In this document: in pieces, positions 1-12,500 of the stretch
How the letters are laid out: the number at the start of each line of letters is the position of its first letter
Numbering within the stretch: position 1 is the first letter of the stretch
Assembly: GCF_000002075.1 (NCBI RefSeq)
Contig: NW_004797469.1
Coordinates: forward strand, 242,926-274,892
DNA length: 31,967 nt
Source: Aplysia californica
Taxonomy: Eukaryota > Mollusca > Gastropoda > Aplysiida > Aplysiidae
Direction of reading: 5' to 3'
Made by a program: the position numbers and the translations under genes
Notes under the pieces: model-generated
Seen by the model: the letters and a program-made list of their open reading frames with translations, nothing else
What the model was told of the DNA's origin: nothing
Databases searched by the model: none

Positions 1-1356
1 GCGGTCTATCCGTATAACTCTGGTTTAGCACTTAAAATAATAAAATTTCGGCAATTTTGTTTTAAATACTTAAAAGTAGAGTCATGTATTCCAGTCTAGC
101 GCATTTAAAGATAGTAAATCCCCATAGGAGCCTTTGAATTCAGTTTTTTGTCTCTCCTGCAAAATTTACGAAATCGGAGTTGGACGGTTAGAATTCTCCG
201 CCGACGATATCTAAATAATATTTTTATTTTCTGTGTTGTGACCTCAGCATTTACACATGAAAAGAGGCCCTGATTTTTCCCTGGTTTGCATAAAGTGAAG
301 TCCACAGAGTGTTTTCTTAGGCCATATACACATATTAATGCCATCTTCATTAAATGTTACAGCCTTGAGTATCGCATCAGTATGGTCATATCTGTGTGAT
401 CTTTTATTTTGTCATTTTGCTGACAGCAGAAATGATATGTTGATTACATGCTTTTTATTTTTAACAAATAATCGCAATGAAAAAATGGTACCACTCTTTG
501 ACTGTGTATAAAATCTATTTGAGTGTTTACACTTTTTATTTCATGTGAATAATACAAAGTAGTAAAAAAAATAGGTCATTTTATAAATAACATTTTTGTG
601 CTTCGATTAGTGTTCACAGACCCAACCTTGAAAAATATAAATTGACTTTTTCCCCAAACATGTGGTGGATTTTTTTCTATTCTTTGTTTTTTTAAATGAA
701 GTATACGTCTTTGTGTATAAAAAAAAACCCTCAATAACATTTGATCATTGTCACCCAAGAAAGATAGTAGGTTTAAGTTTAATTCAATATCTGAGAAATT
801 GAGCCGTCGGCATGCTTTGCTCTTTCCTGTTGTTGCCAGGACGTTCAACATTAGTTTTTCAGTCAGTTGACATGAAATGTCCTGGCAACAATAGAAATGC
901 ATGGAGACTGTCGATTGCTTGATTTCTCTGATGTTGAGTTTAACCCACCATCGTGCTTTGATGACAATGATTAAATATTATGGTGGGTCTTTTTTAAATA
1001 ACAAAGATTTAAACTTTTATTATGAAGAGCTGAAAAAAATCTGGCACATGGTCGGGTGAGGGGGGGGGGGGAGCCAATTTGTAGGAACACTAATTTAAAC
1101 CCGAAAATGATATTTTCCTAACTTGACATACTTTTTAGAGTATTTTATATTACTCAAAAGGAAAGAAAAACATGAGGATTCGAAAGACTAGATTCTTTAC
1201 ACAATAAAAAAGTGGAACTTTTCTTTTGATCGCTAGTATATTTCCTGCACTTGCACATTCAGAATCACAGAAATTAACCATTTGACGGATTCTATGTCTT
1301 GATGTAGAAAACTCTGAAATGTAATATGAAAATCTTTTGCCTGTAATTGTTACTAG
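1..1356. other. Intronic sequence upstream of first visible GTPBP2 exon
   Basis: I see no exon or recognisable gene here. The segment should be intron, because the exon at 1357 begins with the last base of a split codon and the missing N-terminal GTPBP2 residues were not found in it. It is AT-rich, with a G run near 1062-1072. Positions 141-170 carry a 30-bp motif that recurs at 19501 and 27621, followed about 30 bp later by CCGACG. It could be the right end of an element that starts outside the window. Confidence 0.6.
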
Positions 1357-1471
1357 GCTTGGGGCCTCTCTGGAAATCCTTCGTGAAAAAGTTATTGAAG
1401 ATGACATCGATAGCAGCATCACGCGCCGAGCGCTAGAAGTATTGGTGCGCAAAGTGCCGGATGATCAACAG
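1357..1471 (+). CDS. GTPBP2: GTPBP2 visible exon 1: pre-GTPase region
   Basis: The exon encodes residues 1-38, starting [12 protein letters not shown] and ending RKVPDDQQ. In the family, the segment [11 protein letters not shown] directly precedes the G domain. The acceptor is TTGTTACTAG at 1347-1356 and the donor GTAATC starts at 1472. The first base (1357) completes a codon split with an exon outside the window. The exon ends in phase 0. Confidence 0.88.
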
Positions 1472-4400
1472 GTAATCAGATAGCATGGTTCTTTGTTGAT
1501 GAAAAAGGTTAGGGTTAGCATGGTTCTTTGCATGGTAGAAAGATTAAAGTTGTCTTTTTAAAATTAGTAATATGAGACTAGAAAGGTGAGGGTTAGGGTT
1601 ACCTTGGTTCTTGGTTTACTAGAAATTTCACGGTTAGCTTAGTTCTTTGTTAAGTAGAAAGGTTTGGGTAGGCTTTGTTCCTTTGATTACTAGAAGGGTC
1701 AGGGTTAGGATTACCATATAGCTAGCTTGGGTCTTTGTTGATAGGCAGTTTAGGGTTGGGGTTAGCTTGCATCTTTGTTTGAAAGATAAATTCAGGTTAG
1801 CTTGGTTCTTTGTTGTTTTGAAAGGCCTGCATGTAGACTAAGTACCAATTAAAAAAATTGTGTCTGTCAACATCGTGGTTGACATTGAAATGTCAAAAGA
1901 TTATCCATCTTTCGTAATAGTCACCTTTATAGTTGCTGTTTTTTCTTCAATAATGTGTTGAAACAAATAACCTTTCCATATTTTTTTTAGTTCATCGACT
2001 TGAAGTTGGCAGTGCTGGGCAATGTTGATGTAGGAAAAAGCACTCTTCTTGGTGTTTTGACTCAAGGAGAACTTGACAATGGAAGAGGTCGTGCTCGATT
2101 GAATCTGTTCCGTCACCTTCATGAGATCCAGTCTGGAAGGACTTCTAGTATCAGTTATGAGATTCTTGGTTTTGATGGCAGTGGACAGGTAGGTTGAGAG
2201 GATAATTTCAGTTCTATGATGGATCATATAGACCTGCATGTTTGCCGACAATCGTCTGAAATCCGACAATCGCGACCCGACCCGTGAGCCAGCCTATGTT
2301 ATCGCTAGGCCCACCTGTATCAGTCAATGTGCATAGTGCGAGGCTTGCCAGCGCCCCCTTTTTCTCCCGTCGGCTTTGTCGGCACTTTCGTTTTCGTGCC
2401 GACTGCCGACGTCGGCGTTTCCGACATAATTGTCGGAACCTGAGTAGAAATGCGAATACGTAAAAGGACGACGACCTAAATTATTTACTTTCAGTTTCGT
2501 GCTCGAGCGGCCATTTTGAATTTCGTTTGTTGACTAATTCAATTGTTCAGATCGTGTGGATTCATTCATGTCCGACTTACTTGTTCTAATAGATTCTAGA
2601 TCTAGATTTATATAGATTTAGATCATTATAGACCTTATTGGAGGATTCATATTCCAATTCTATTGTGTCAAACCCTATCATAGGTTGTGCTGTAATATTA
2701 ATGTTGGTAAAAAGCATTTCATCAGGTGCGTGAATTATTTATTTATAGAATCTAGATCTAGATCTAGACTCAGCTGAGTCCCTCTGTTCGGAATCGGATG
2801 TGGATTTCTAGTTCTTGTAGAACTATTCATTCCTATTCACTTGTTCTACAAGATCTAGATCTAGATTTATTTAGATTACTAGATCTATATGGAGGATTCA
2901 TATTCCAATTCTATTGTGTTATTGTATCAAACCCTATTAATATAGCTATGTAGATGTAGGCCTAGATCTAGATCTATGCTCCTTGTTTGTTTTGGAGTGT
3001 GGTTTTTTTAATTAAAATTTTTTATTTTATTTTGGACTTGTGCTGGCCTTTTTACCTGAGGCCCGTTGCAGGTTCTTTTTTGGGGGTAGGCCTAGGGGTA
3101 GGGTTAGGATTAGGTCTCTTCTTTATAGTGTTTGTTGGGGTGGTCACTCGTTACTCAGAAGTCCTTCCTTATATGACACCCACAAAAGCTCTTGTGGGGG
3201 GGGGGGGGGGGGGGTTTTCAGACAATCTGGTTGAGGCTCACATGCAGGTCTAATCATAGAAATGTTGAAATAGACTTCCCTTTTGCTCTTGTGTGGTTCA
3301 ATATGGGAAGTAAGCAAATACATTTGGTGTTAAACTAATTAAGTTGTCTTAGATATTTTTGTGGATTGACTTGTCCTAAATATTTTTGTGGATGTTCTTT
3401 ACCACAAAAAGCACCTTGTACTATGTTGAATTTGCACTTACGGATTCTGTGTAATGCAAACCTATTTACTTGAAATTCCTGGTTATACAAAAAGATTTCC
3501 AATCCCTATTCTTCCCTTCTTTCCACTATGCATTGCATGTTCCCATAACACAATAAAAAATTCCAGTATATGTAGTTAACAGGAACAAATTTTGTGCTGT
3601 TTCATCATACCCCTTGGCTGACTGTCCCCATTTCCTATATTTTTCACTTACAGTAGCCTAGCATTGTCAATATATGTCTCACAGCATATTGTATTTACCC
3701 ACTCTGTCGCCACCTGCTGCACACAGTATGTGAGTGGGAAGGACAAGACAAGACACTGGGAAGCTGCCAAGCATCCTTTATTTAACCCGCCGAGTGTCAA
3801 TGGCCAATAAGTTTTCTGATGTTGTGGCTGATTCAGTCAACCTTTATTTGAGCTTGTTTATCCATCGCCAATCATTTCAACTCCTTCACTGTTAAGCTCT
3901 GTTTCCTATTTACATTTTACTTTCCAAAAATGTACAGGTTCATAATCTTAACATGCTTGGTCTGCCTTTTCTCAAGCATTTTCCCACATAATGGTATGTG
4001 TCACGATGCAGTGGAATTAAACACTCATCAATATTTGGGCTTATGAAGTTATTGGTATCCAGTTCTTCCAATCTTCGGTATTTTTCAGAAATCAGTACTT
4101 TCTGAAAGTTCCGTACCTGCTCCCCCATCATTGTCATTTCAGTCCATAAAAATGTGCTATAGCACAGGGCTACTGATATTCTGTAACAAAGGATCTGTAC
4201 TTGCCTTCATATTGTCGTGGATATAGATAAGTTCCTGATTTTTATGGTAATTTATTCTTGGCAATAAGTTTATGTTATAGAAATCTGCCAAATTGCGCAT
4301 TTCATGCACTAGGCCATTGTGGCTCTTTGCATTTATTGGGGGTTGTCAGCAGTACAAAGTGACCAGCAGATTGATCAAAAACTGGCTAGTCACAATAGTG

Positions 4401-7400
4401 AACTTTTGTTTAGGTGCCAATTTTCTCCTTTCTTTCGCTCATTCTTTTTGTATATCCTAGGATCTTTGTGGAGGCTGGAAAATTTGTACATTGATCAAGT
4501 AAATCGAATTGTGACTTTGGAAAGAAAATATTGAAAAAAAAAAAGAAACTTTTTTCAAATTTGTTTAGATCTAGAAAAATTGTCAGTGTTAGCATTCCAT
4601 GGGAGCGTGAAAGAGGCACCGGTGAAAGAAATTGATGCTAAAACTACTAAAATCAAGAATAATTGGAAGTAGTGCTCCGCGGTTGTGTCATTCAACATTC
4701 AAGCTTGAAAATAGTGGAAAATTAGGGTAGACGCTGGGTGACTGCATCGTCAAGCTTGATAGTCATTATTCCCAGATACCCTGAATTTTTGTGGCAAATC
4801 AAGTGGAACTTGCTTCTAAAAAAAAGTGAGCTGTTTGTGTAAATGGAGATAAACAATTTGCGAAGTTGCGAAAAACAGAGAGAGAGATTGGGAGGGTGGG
4901 GTATTTTTTGGTTTTAACGTCTGCATTGGCTATTGGAATTGCCGCAGTGGTAGGAAAAGAGGAAGAGAGCTGGAAAGGCTCGCCTATGACTTTGACCTCT
5001 TTTTTCTGCAGGAGACCAATGCTAAAACCTTATCATGTCCTGGGTACACGTCGTACATCGACCCAATGAGCCGGACTCATCATGGACTGGCCACACTTGT
5101 TAGGAATGGTATCCAGCACCGTGTAAGAGACGTCTCTGCTTGGGACAAGGAGGACAGGGAGCTACAAGCACTCGAGCTAACGATCCGCAACAGGTCATGG
5201 GTCATTGTCAATCTCTATGCCGGAGGTGGAAAACTTGTCAAGGAAGATTACTGGGAGTTCCTCCATGAGCTGTGCGATCTTGGAGATGTTGTCCCGATCC
5301 TTGGGGACTTTAATGCCAGAAGCTTGGCCTGGGGCAATGTCAACGAAAATGGTCAGGGAAAGGCTTTGGACAGCAAATTGATTGAAAGTGATCTCCACAT
5401 CCTCAACATTTCCACCATGACAAGACTATCTCAAAGAACTGGTGAACAGGACTCCAATATAGATCTGGCCCTGATCAAAACAGGTGGCGAAGCTTTTACA
5501 CAATGGAGTGTACTGGCAGATCACGGTAGCGACCACCTGCCATGCTCAGTTTTTATATCAAAGGGTGGAAAGACAGTGAGACAAAAGGTCAAGAGGGTGT
5601 TTAAGTACAAACCAGACACCTCGGTCTTGGGAGGCCTGAGAAAGAAGGTCTGGAACAGAAAACCCTCAAGATCTAATGTTACGCAGCCGCCTGTGGAAAG
5701 AGAAGAGGAATGCTGTTAAGGACTGGCAAAGAAAGAGAAAGAACCCCTTTGTCACTGAGGAAGAAAGGGAGGCAGCTAAAGAGCTGGCCAAAACAGCAAA
5801 GTGGGAAGAGTTTGTAAAAAACATTGCAGCTGAGAAGGCACTCTCAACGTTCTGGAAACTGCGAAAGAAGATGTGTGGACAGGGTCACTCAAAAACCACC
5901 GTGAATGTGAAGGACGAGTCAGGAAAGACACTCCAAACTGATGAGGAGAAAGGTAGGGCTTTCTTGGACCGATTCATCCATCAAACACACCAGGGAAATA
6001 TTGACTCAAGAAAGGAAGTTGAAAGAGATATTTCTAGAGTGCTGACACCAGAAATGTATGCAAATTACGAGGATGTGATATCTACAGAAGAGGTTTCCAG
6101 AACGATAAAACATGCCAAAGACAGTGCTGGAGGGCCGGATGGTGTAAGATATTGCCACATGAAAGAGGCAGATGATGAGATGATTGAAGGAATAACAAAA
6201 GACTTCAACAAAAGCATTGGCACTGGTGAAATCCCTGAAGAATGGTTGCACAGCTGGTTAATACCAATCCCCAAACCAGGAAAAGACCACTCGGCTCTCA
6301 GTGGTTACAGGATGATAGCCATGCAGAACACCTATGGGAAAATTCTGGAAAAGATAGTTGCCGGACAAATATCGGCACACTTAGAGAGGAAGTCCCTGTT
6401 GCCAAATGAGCTTGGCAGTTATAGACCCCATCGAGAAACCTCAGTGAATGTGGCTGTCATGGTGTACGACATCTATGAAGGCTTTCAGCAGCGGAAGGAA
6501 ACAGTTGTGACGGTACTTGACCTTGAGGATGCTTACAACCGAGTCAGCTATAGACGTTTGATCGACCGCCTCCTGGAATTTGATGTAGACATATGGTTGG
6601 TGAGATGGGTAGCAGTAGCCCTGGTGGAGAGAAAAATGGCCCTGAGACAGGGTGAATGGACTTCAGATCCGGTATCAATTGCTCCTGGACTGCCCCAAAG
6701 ATCCCCCCTCTCTCCTGTGCTTTTCAATGTGTACACTGCACAGGTAACGATGCATCAGAAAGAATCTGGACGTGTCCTGAGCTTTGCGGATGACATAATG
6801 GCATACAAGCACGGAGATGACAGACTTCAGATGGCAAGGAACATGGAGAAAAGACTTCACTCAGTAGTAAAATGGTGCGACCAAAATGAAGCAGTCATCA
6901 GTCCTTCAAAGGCGCAGGTACTTTGGTGTTCCCTCAACAACAGGATTGTCCAAGACATAACTCCACCAATCACTTGCAACTATGAGATTATCTACAGACA
7001 GTCAGAGCTGAAGTATCTGGGAATCGTCTTCGACAGGTCGTTATCCTTCAACAAGCATGTGAATCATGTGGTAACAAAGGCCAAACGAGGTGTTGGTGCA
7101 ATCAAGACCATGGCGGCCGCTCTGATTCCGCAAAGAGTGCTCTTCCTGATGTTGCAGCTGGTCGTCCTGTCTGTCATTGATTACGGATTGGGCTGTCTCA
7201 CGCTGTCCGACACACAGATCGCAAAGCTAGATCGAATGCAGAATGAGGCAATGAGAGCAGTTCTGGGCTGCACCAAGGACACTCCAATATTGTGCATGCG
7301 CTACTTGCTAGGTTTAAGTGGCATCAGAGTACGCCATAGGATAGCTCAGGCAAAGATGTATCTCAATGTAAGGGGCAAGAAGGATCATCCACTTCACAAA

Positions 7401-9380
7401 GCACTTCATGACTACAGGAGAGTCAGAATCAAGAGAGGAAAATCTTGGATGGCGGAAGCAGAGGATTCCCTGAGAACAATCTGTGTACCTGAGAGCCTAC
7501 CACTAGGCGAAGAATGGGAACAGGTGGCCGGAGAATACAGGGACCTCACCAAGGTCAAAATAAGCATGGGTAGAGACAGAAGAAATGTTGCGGCTGCCAT
7601 CAACGAGAGCGATATCAACGAGATTGTTGACACAAACTCAAAAGCAGGGGATCCTATAATTTATACAGATGGTTCAGTGAAAAGAGATAGCCAGAGAAGT
7701 GGATGGAGATTTGTTGCATTCGCCAACAATAAAATCATACACAGTGCATCTGGAGCCTGCAGCAGGGCTACATCAAGTCAAGTATGCGAATGGAAATTGA
7801 AGTCATCACGAAAGCACTTGATTGGATGACCCAAGATCGCCCCCACACAACCCATGCTGTTCTTGTCACTGATTCCATGTGTACCCTCAGAAGGATCGAA
7901 AAAGGTTTCTTGAGAACAGAATGGATTCAAGCTATCGAACCAACGCCTATACGATCGCTCACATGGATTTTCTGCCCTGGCCATGCAGGTGTTAGGGGAA
8001 ATGAAAAAGCCGACAGATTGGCTGGTGAGGCCACCTTAGTTGACAATACGGTTCAACCAGATAGGGTCGAGATCCTGAAATGTCTCTCTCGCCAGCTGAT
8101 TGAGGAGGAAGATAGGGAGGCAGAGGCCAGTACTGCCGTGGAGAGGATGATGCTTTTGGGAATAAAAAAAGGAAGCGGAAAATCTGGCATCCTTGCAGGA
8201 AAGAACAGAAAAACGTTCAACCAGATGTGCAACATTTTGGAGAGAGCAACGGAGCATCAATGGACATGTCCGGAGTGCAGGGATGTTGCTTCCTGAAACA
8301 ATAACAATAACAATAACAATAAGTGTTTTACGGCGTTCGCAACTGCATAAGGTCATATGAGCGCGCAGGACTCATTAAACTTTTTTCAGTTGGTAGGAAA
8401 TTTTGAATTTTGCCTGGGTGGGGGCCAAAGCCTACTCTTATCGATTTTAGACCACCAAAGGATCTTTAACGTGCACAATTTGCACACGAACCCTCCGAGA
8501 TTTTTCGCCCTTGTTCAAGAAGGCTAGGTGTAGTTCTTTCCTACTAGAAGATCAGGGGTGGGGCTGAAAGACAGCAGTAAGAAGGAGCCAAGGAGTACAA
8601 GTAGAAAGGTGGCAGAAAGAGTCAGAAGCCCAGAGGAGGGGGCAAAGGAGGTGAGGGGGGAGGGGGCAGAAAGAGGAGACGAAAGCAGACGACAGGACAT
8701 TAATAGAGAGCAGGAAAAGAGACATTTTAGAGCAGAAATTTTTTTCGTCGCTACCCGGATTCGAACCCGGGACTTTTGAATGAGAGGCCAACACCTTAAC
8801 CTTAGATAGATCGCGAGAGCCCCCGGGGAGGAGGTATGAAGCATTGAAGAGAGGAGAAAGTCAAAGAGCGATGAAAAGGGATCGAGAAAAAGTCGCAGAA
8901 TGTGAAAAAAGAGAGAAAGAGGAACTTGGGTGTGAAAGAAAGAAAGATAGGGAGAGATGGGTTGGATTGGTGAGGTAATTTCATCTCTTACTTTCATGAT
9001 GAAATGGCTTACTGCCAGAATCATTCTTTCAAGAAAGAGCTTTTTAGATTTTCTCCTAGTCTTGCAGAGGTTTCAGATTGCCCTAACTTTGATCAGTGTA
9101 ATTCTATGGTCAAGAAATATGTAAAGATAAAGCTGCTGTTCTCTCTTTTTAATGGTGTAAAGTTTGAACAATAACATAGCTTCAGTTTGTTAAAAAAATT
9201 ATTTGTTTAACTTTTAAGGTCACCCCCAACCAAGTTGGTTTATTGTGAAACAAGGCTATCGGGAATGGGTTGTTACATATCGTGGCAGGTTGAGCCACTT
9301 TGTCAAATAGGAATCTTGGCCTGAAAGGAGAGATTGAGACATTCTCACGTACTTACCAAAGGAAACACAGATGTATTTTG

Positions 9381-9451
<71 letters not shown>

Positions 9452-9455
9452 ACGT

Positions 9456-9514
<59 letters not shown>

Positions 9515-12500
9515 AACACAAACACACACACGCACACACGTGCACACACATGCACACATAAGTAGGCTTACAATCACATGCATAATATAAATGAGCAGCA
9601 ATATAAACAATAATAATCGTAAGCTAGATACACACTCAATGTTATTTTGATGCATGCTCTAAGGTCGTAAGTATACTTATACAAGATGGTTAAGATGGAA
9701 GCATTTTGATAGATGATAGTAAAAATGACCTTCTGTATCTTTCTTTATTACAGATCAGAAGTGAAAGGAGTTTCAACCTATTGATTTGTCCATAAATCAT
9801 TGTGTGTGTGTTAGTGTATTTTTTAAAGTTGTAATTCACTTTCTCCCATCAGACTTGTTCATCTTGTACTTTAGTAATAGGGTAGGGCATGTCTGTCTGT
9901 CTGCCTACCTGCCTTCTTGCCTGCCTGCCTGGGCCCTTGCTTCTGTACATTTTTTTCTTTCTCCTTGTATGTGTGTGTGTCTGGCCCACTAGGAAATCAC
10001 GTTTTTCGTCAAGTTCCGCGATAAACCCGCAATTTTTGCAATTTATTGCAATTTTAGGCAAAAATACATCAACGCTTTAATTTTTACAGAATTTTTAATA
10101 CGAAATTGCGCGAGTACAGAGTCGATACGTAAATCGTGGTATTGGCCCAGCCAGCTCTAGCCTACTAGGCAGTACTCTAAATACTATAACTGGAAATTCA
10201 GGCCGGAATACAACACGACTTGACCAAAGAAACGGCAAGTGCCTCAAACGCAGTTCTGAAACTGAGACATAGATCTAGATCCAGCCATGGACAAATTTGT
10301 AACTCCGTCAAAGTCAAAGACAGGCACGTAAGCGACAGTGACCGATCATCATAGGCAATTTCCAAACGATGCGTTTGTCAGCAGACAAGAGACTGCTGTA
10401 TTGTTGATGGTGCAATAGTGTGTTGGACCACCAACGAAAGTCCAGCATGGATAACCACATGTCAACAGATAAACATAAAAAGAGAAAGGAAGGGAAATCA
10501 CGGGGACCTCCAGTTTTTTTGTGTCACGTGGTATTATATTATATTTGGTCGATAACTTATTGTTAACGTACTTGTTTTTTGTTACTAGTAAATGTTGTTA
10601 ATAAAATTTGTATTGTGCATCATGATTTGTTAAAAGGCTATTCTGCTTTTATGCTACTCTAATTGTCATGTTTTTTAAACTGAAAATTTTAAGCTCATTT
10701 TAATGTGCCTGGGGTGGGAAGGTTGCAATTTTTTGTCATTTTTAGGCAGTGTACCTTGCAATTTTTAAACCATTTTTCTATTTAAAAAATGCAATTTTCC
10801 ATGGGGCCAGGTGTGCGTGCATGTACATTCATGTGTGTTTCATGAATTTTGTGCCAGGGGATATTACCTTTAACTTTGGAAATGTTCTTCTTTCCTTACC
10901 AGCTTTTGGTGTATTTCATTCTTGTTGTTCATCTGTTGAGGGTTGCAAGCTGCCATTAGTTAGTCCAACAACTTTCTTGTACATGAATATAAAATTGTTT
11001 AGCTTTTTCTTACCTTTTTATGATTGTGTTAAAAAAATTTCTTAGCACTAGTCTAAACTTAAACTCGTCTTTTTCAGGTGGTTAACTACAGTGCCTGTCG
11101 CAGTGTGGAGGAGATTTGTGAAAAGTCAAGCAAATTGATAACCTTGATTGACCTTGCAGGTCATCACAAGTACCTCAAAACCACAATATTTGGACTCACT
11201 GGCAACTGCCCAGATTTTGCCATGTTGGTCGTCAGTGCTAACAATGGAATAGGTAATGGTTTCTTATTTTATGCTTTGACAGTTTTCTGTGGGCCAGTGA
11301 TCTGTGGTGGGCAGTTGGTAGGCAGTTTGGTGTGATGTGCTTCCATGGCTTCTTTACTGAATTACTATTATGTGTAAATATTGTCTTTATTCCATTTCTG
11401 AGGATTTCATAAATTGGCATTTGGAGGCATCCTGGTGAAATCAGGCGCTCGTCAAAATAATGAAATCAGAGAAATTGACCTTTTTCCGGCTCTTGGGCAA
11501 TTCTTCTTGAATGTTTTTTTGGGCCTTTTTTTGGGGGGGGGGGGGGGGGCTTAACCTTTTATGTCCATTTAAAAACTACATTTCTGTGTGCAGGTTACTT
11601 GAAAAACATTGACCAAAGGCATAAAAAATGTAAACTTTCAGTTTTCAAGGACACTCAAGCTTTGGAAGTCACCGAAATTTGGCGGCCATTTTCCCGCTAA
11701 TTTTCCCTCTTACACTAGACGACTCCAACCTCCTTCAATCGCAAATACCTTGACTTCTATTCATGATAGACAGGTATTTTTTTTTCGAAAGCAAGACAAA
11801 TATACATGCTTTAAAATGAAACTAATAACTCCATGTGCCCAGAAATTGACAAGCGCCTGATTCCACTGAATCGTGACATTTCTTTTACTAACGTTTCATT
11901 TTGGTAACATATCAACAAGCACCCATCCTATCCTATCAAAACATCTCATTGGAGACAAAGAATCAATTCATCAGATTAATCTTTTTTTTACAAACTCTGC
12001 TACCAGAGCCAGATCTGGATTCTTAACTGTCTTAGACAACAAAGAAACAAAGACATCAGACATTAAGTAGGTGTTGAATGTGGCGCAAAATACGTCTAGA
12101 AAAAACAAATAAGTTGGTTTGGACAATTGATGAGAATGAGGCAACAGCAGCTAACCTCCAAGGCCTACAACGTGTGTTTCAATGGTTTCAAGGCAAAAGG
12201 AAGGAAAAAGAAAAAGATGGATCGACAGAGTCAAAGAGACCTCCCAAAAGAACAACATTATCCAAACAGTGACATACCTGGCCCACATCCTACAATTGCA
12301 TCTCCCCTTGACACCTTGTGGTATAAGAAAACAGAGAAAGTTAAAGTAAGCGACCATAGCAAGATATAACAAAATTGACCAAAGTTTCTATTGTGAACAT
12401 GACAGATTTTGGGTTTATAGTGTTATTTGTTCGGTAGGCTTACTTTTTTCAACATTTAGATTAAGATTTGATTTTTTTTCCAGAGCACATGTGGCTAATA

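Larger units (their letters stand above)
4901..8295 (+). mobile_element. I-type non-LTR retrotransposon (EN-RT-RNase H), 5'-truncated
   Basis: This LINE copies itself by target-primed reverse transcription. In order it has an apurinic-like endonuclease (4901 to about 5670), a reverse transcriptase (about 5670-7640) and an RNase H domain (about 7640-8090). Having an RNase H after the RT points to the I superfamily (I, Nimb, Ingi or relatives); the exact clade needs a tree. No ORF1 is visible upstream, so the copy is 5'-truncated. Two frameshifts split the polyprotein, near 5640-5690 and near 7775-7800. The known catalytic residues of all three enzymes are still readable, so the insertion is probably fairly recent. 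It lies in sense orientation in GTPBP2 intron 2. Its coding sequence stops in a CPEC half-motif where an inverted SINE begins. Confidence 0.9.

Noticed and set aside
1500-1760. Interstitial telomere array
   Set aside because: TTAGGG-like words occur once or twice per longer unit and are not a pure hexamer run.
2987-3253. 88-codon frame across a G run
   Set aside because: Gly-rich only because of the homopolymer; lies in intron 2 with no motif.
3940-4137. 65-codon minus-strand frame over repeat copy A
   Set aside because: The matching frame is not preserved in copy B, so no coding constraint is visible.
8750-8826. Functional tRNA gene on the minus strand
   Set aside because: The B box is good, but the A box and acceptor stem are poor and a SINE body and tail follow.
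8524-9024. 166-codon minus-strand frame
   Set aside because: It runs across the SINE head and the GA-rich tract; Ser/Leu/Phe-rich composition comes from the pyrimidine strand.
9382-9559. Possible CRISPR-like array
   Set aside because: It is a dinucleotide repeat without spacers, in a eukaryotic intron.
9256-9655. Several open frames on both strands with Thr-His or Cys-Val repeats
   Set aside because: They are translations of the CA microsatellite; low complexity and no conserved domain.
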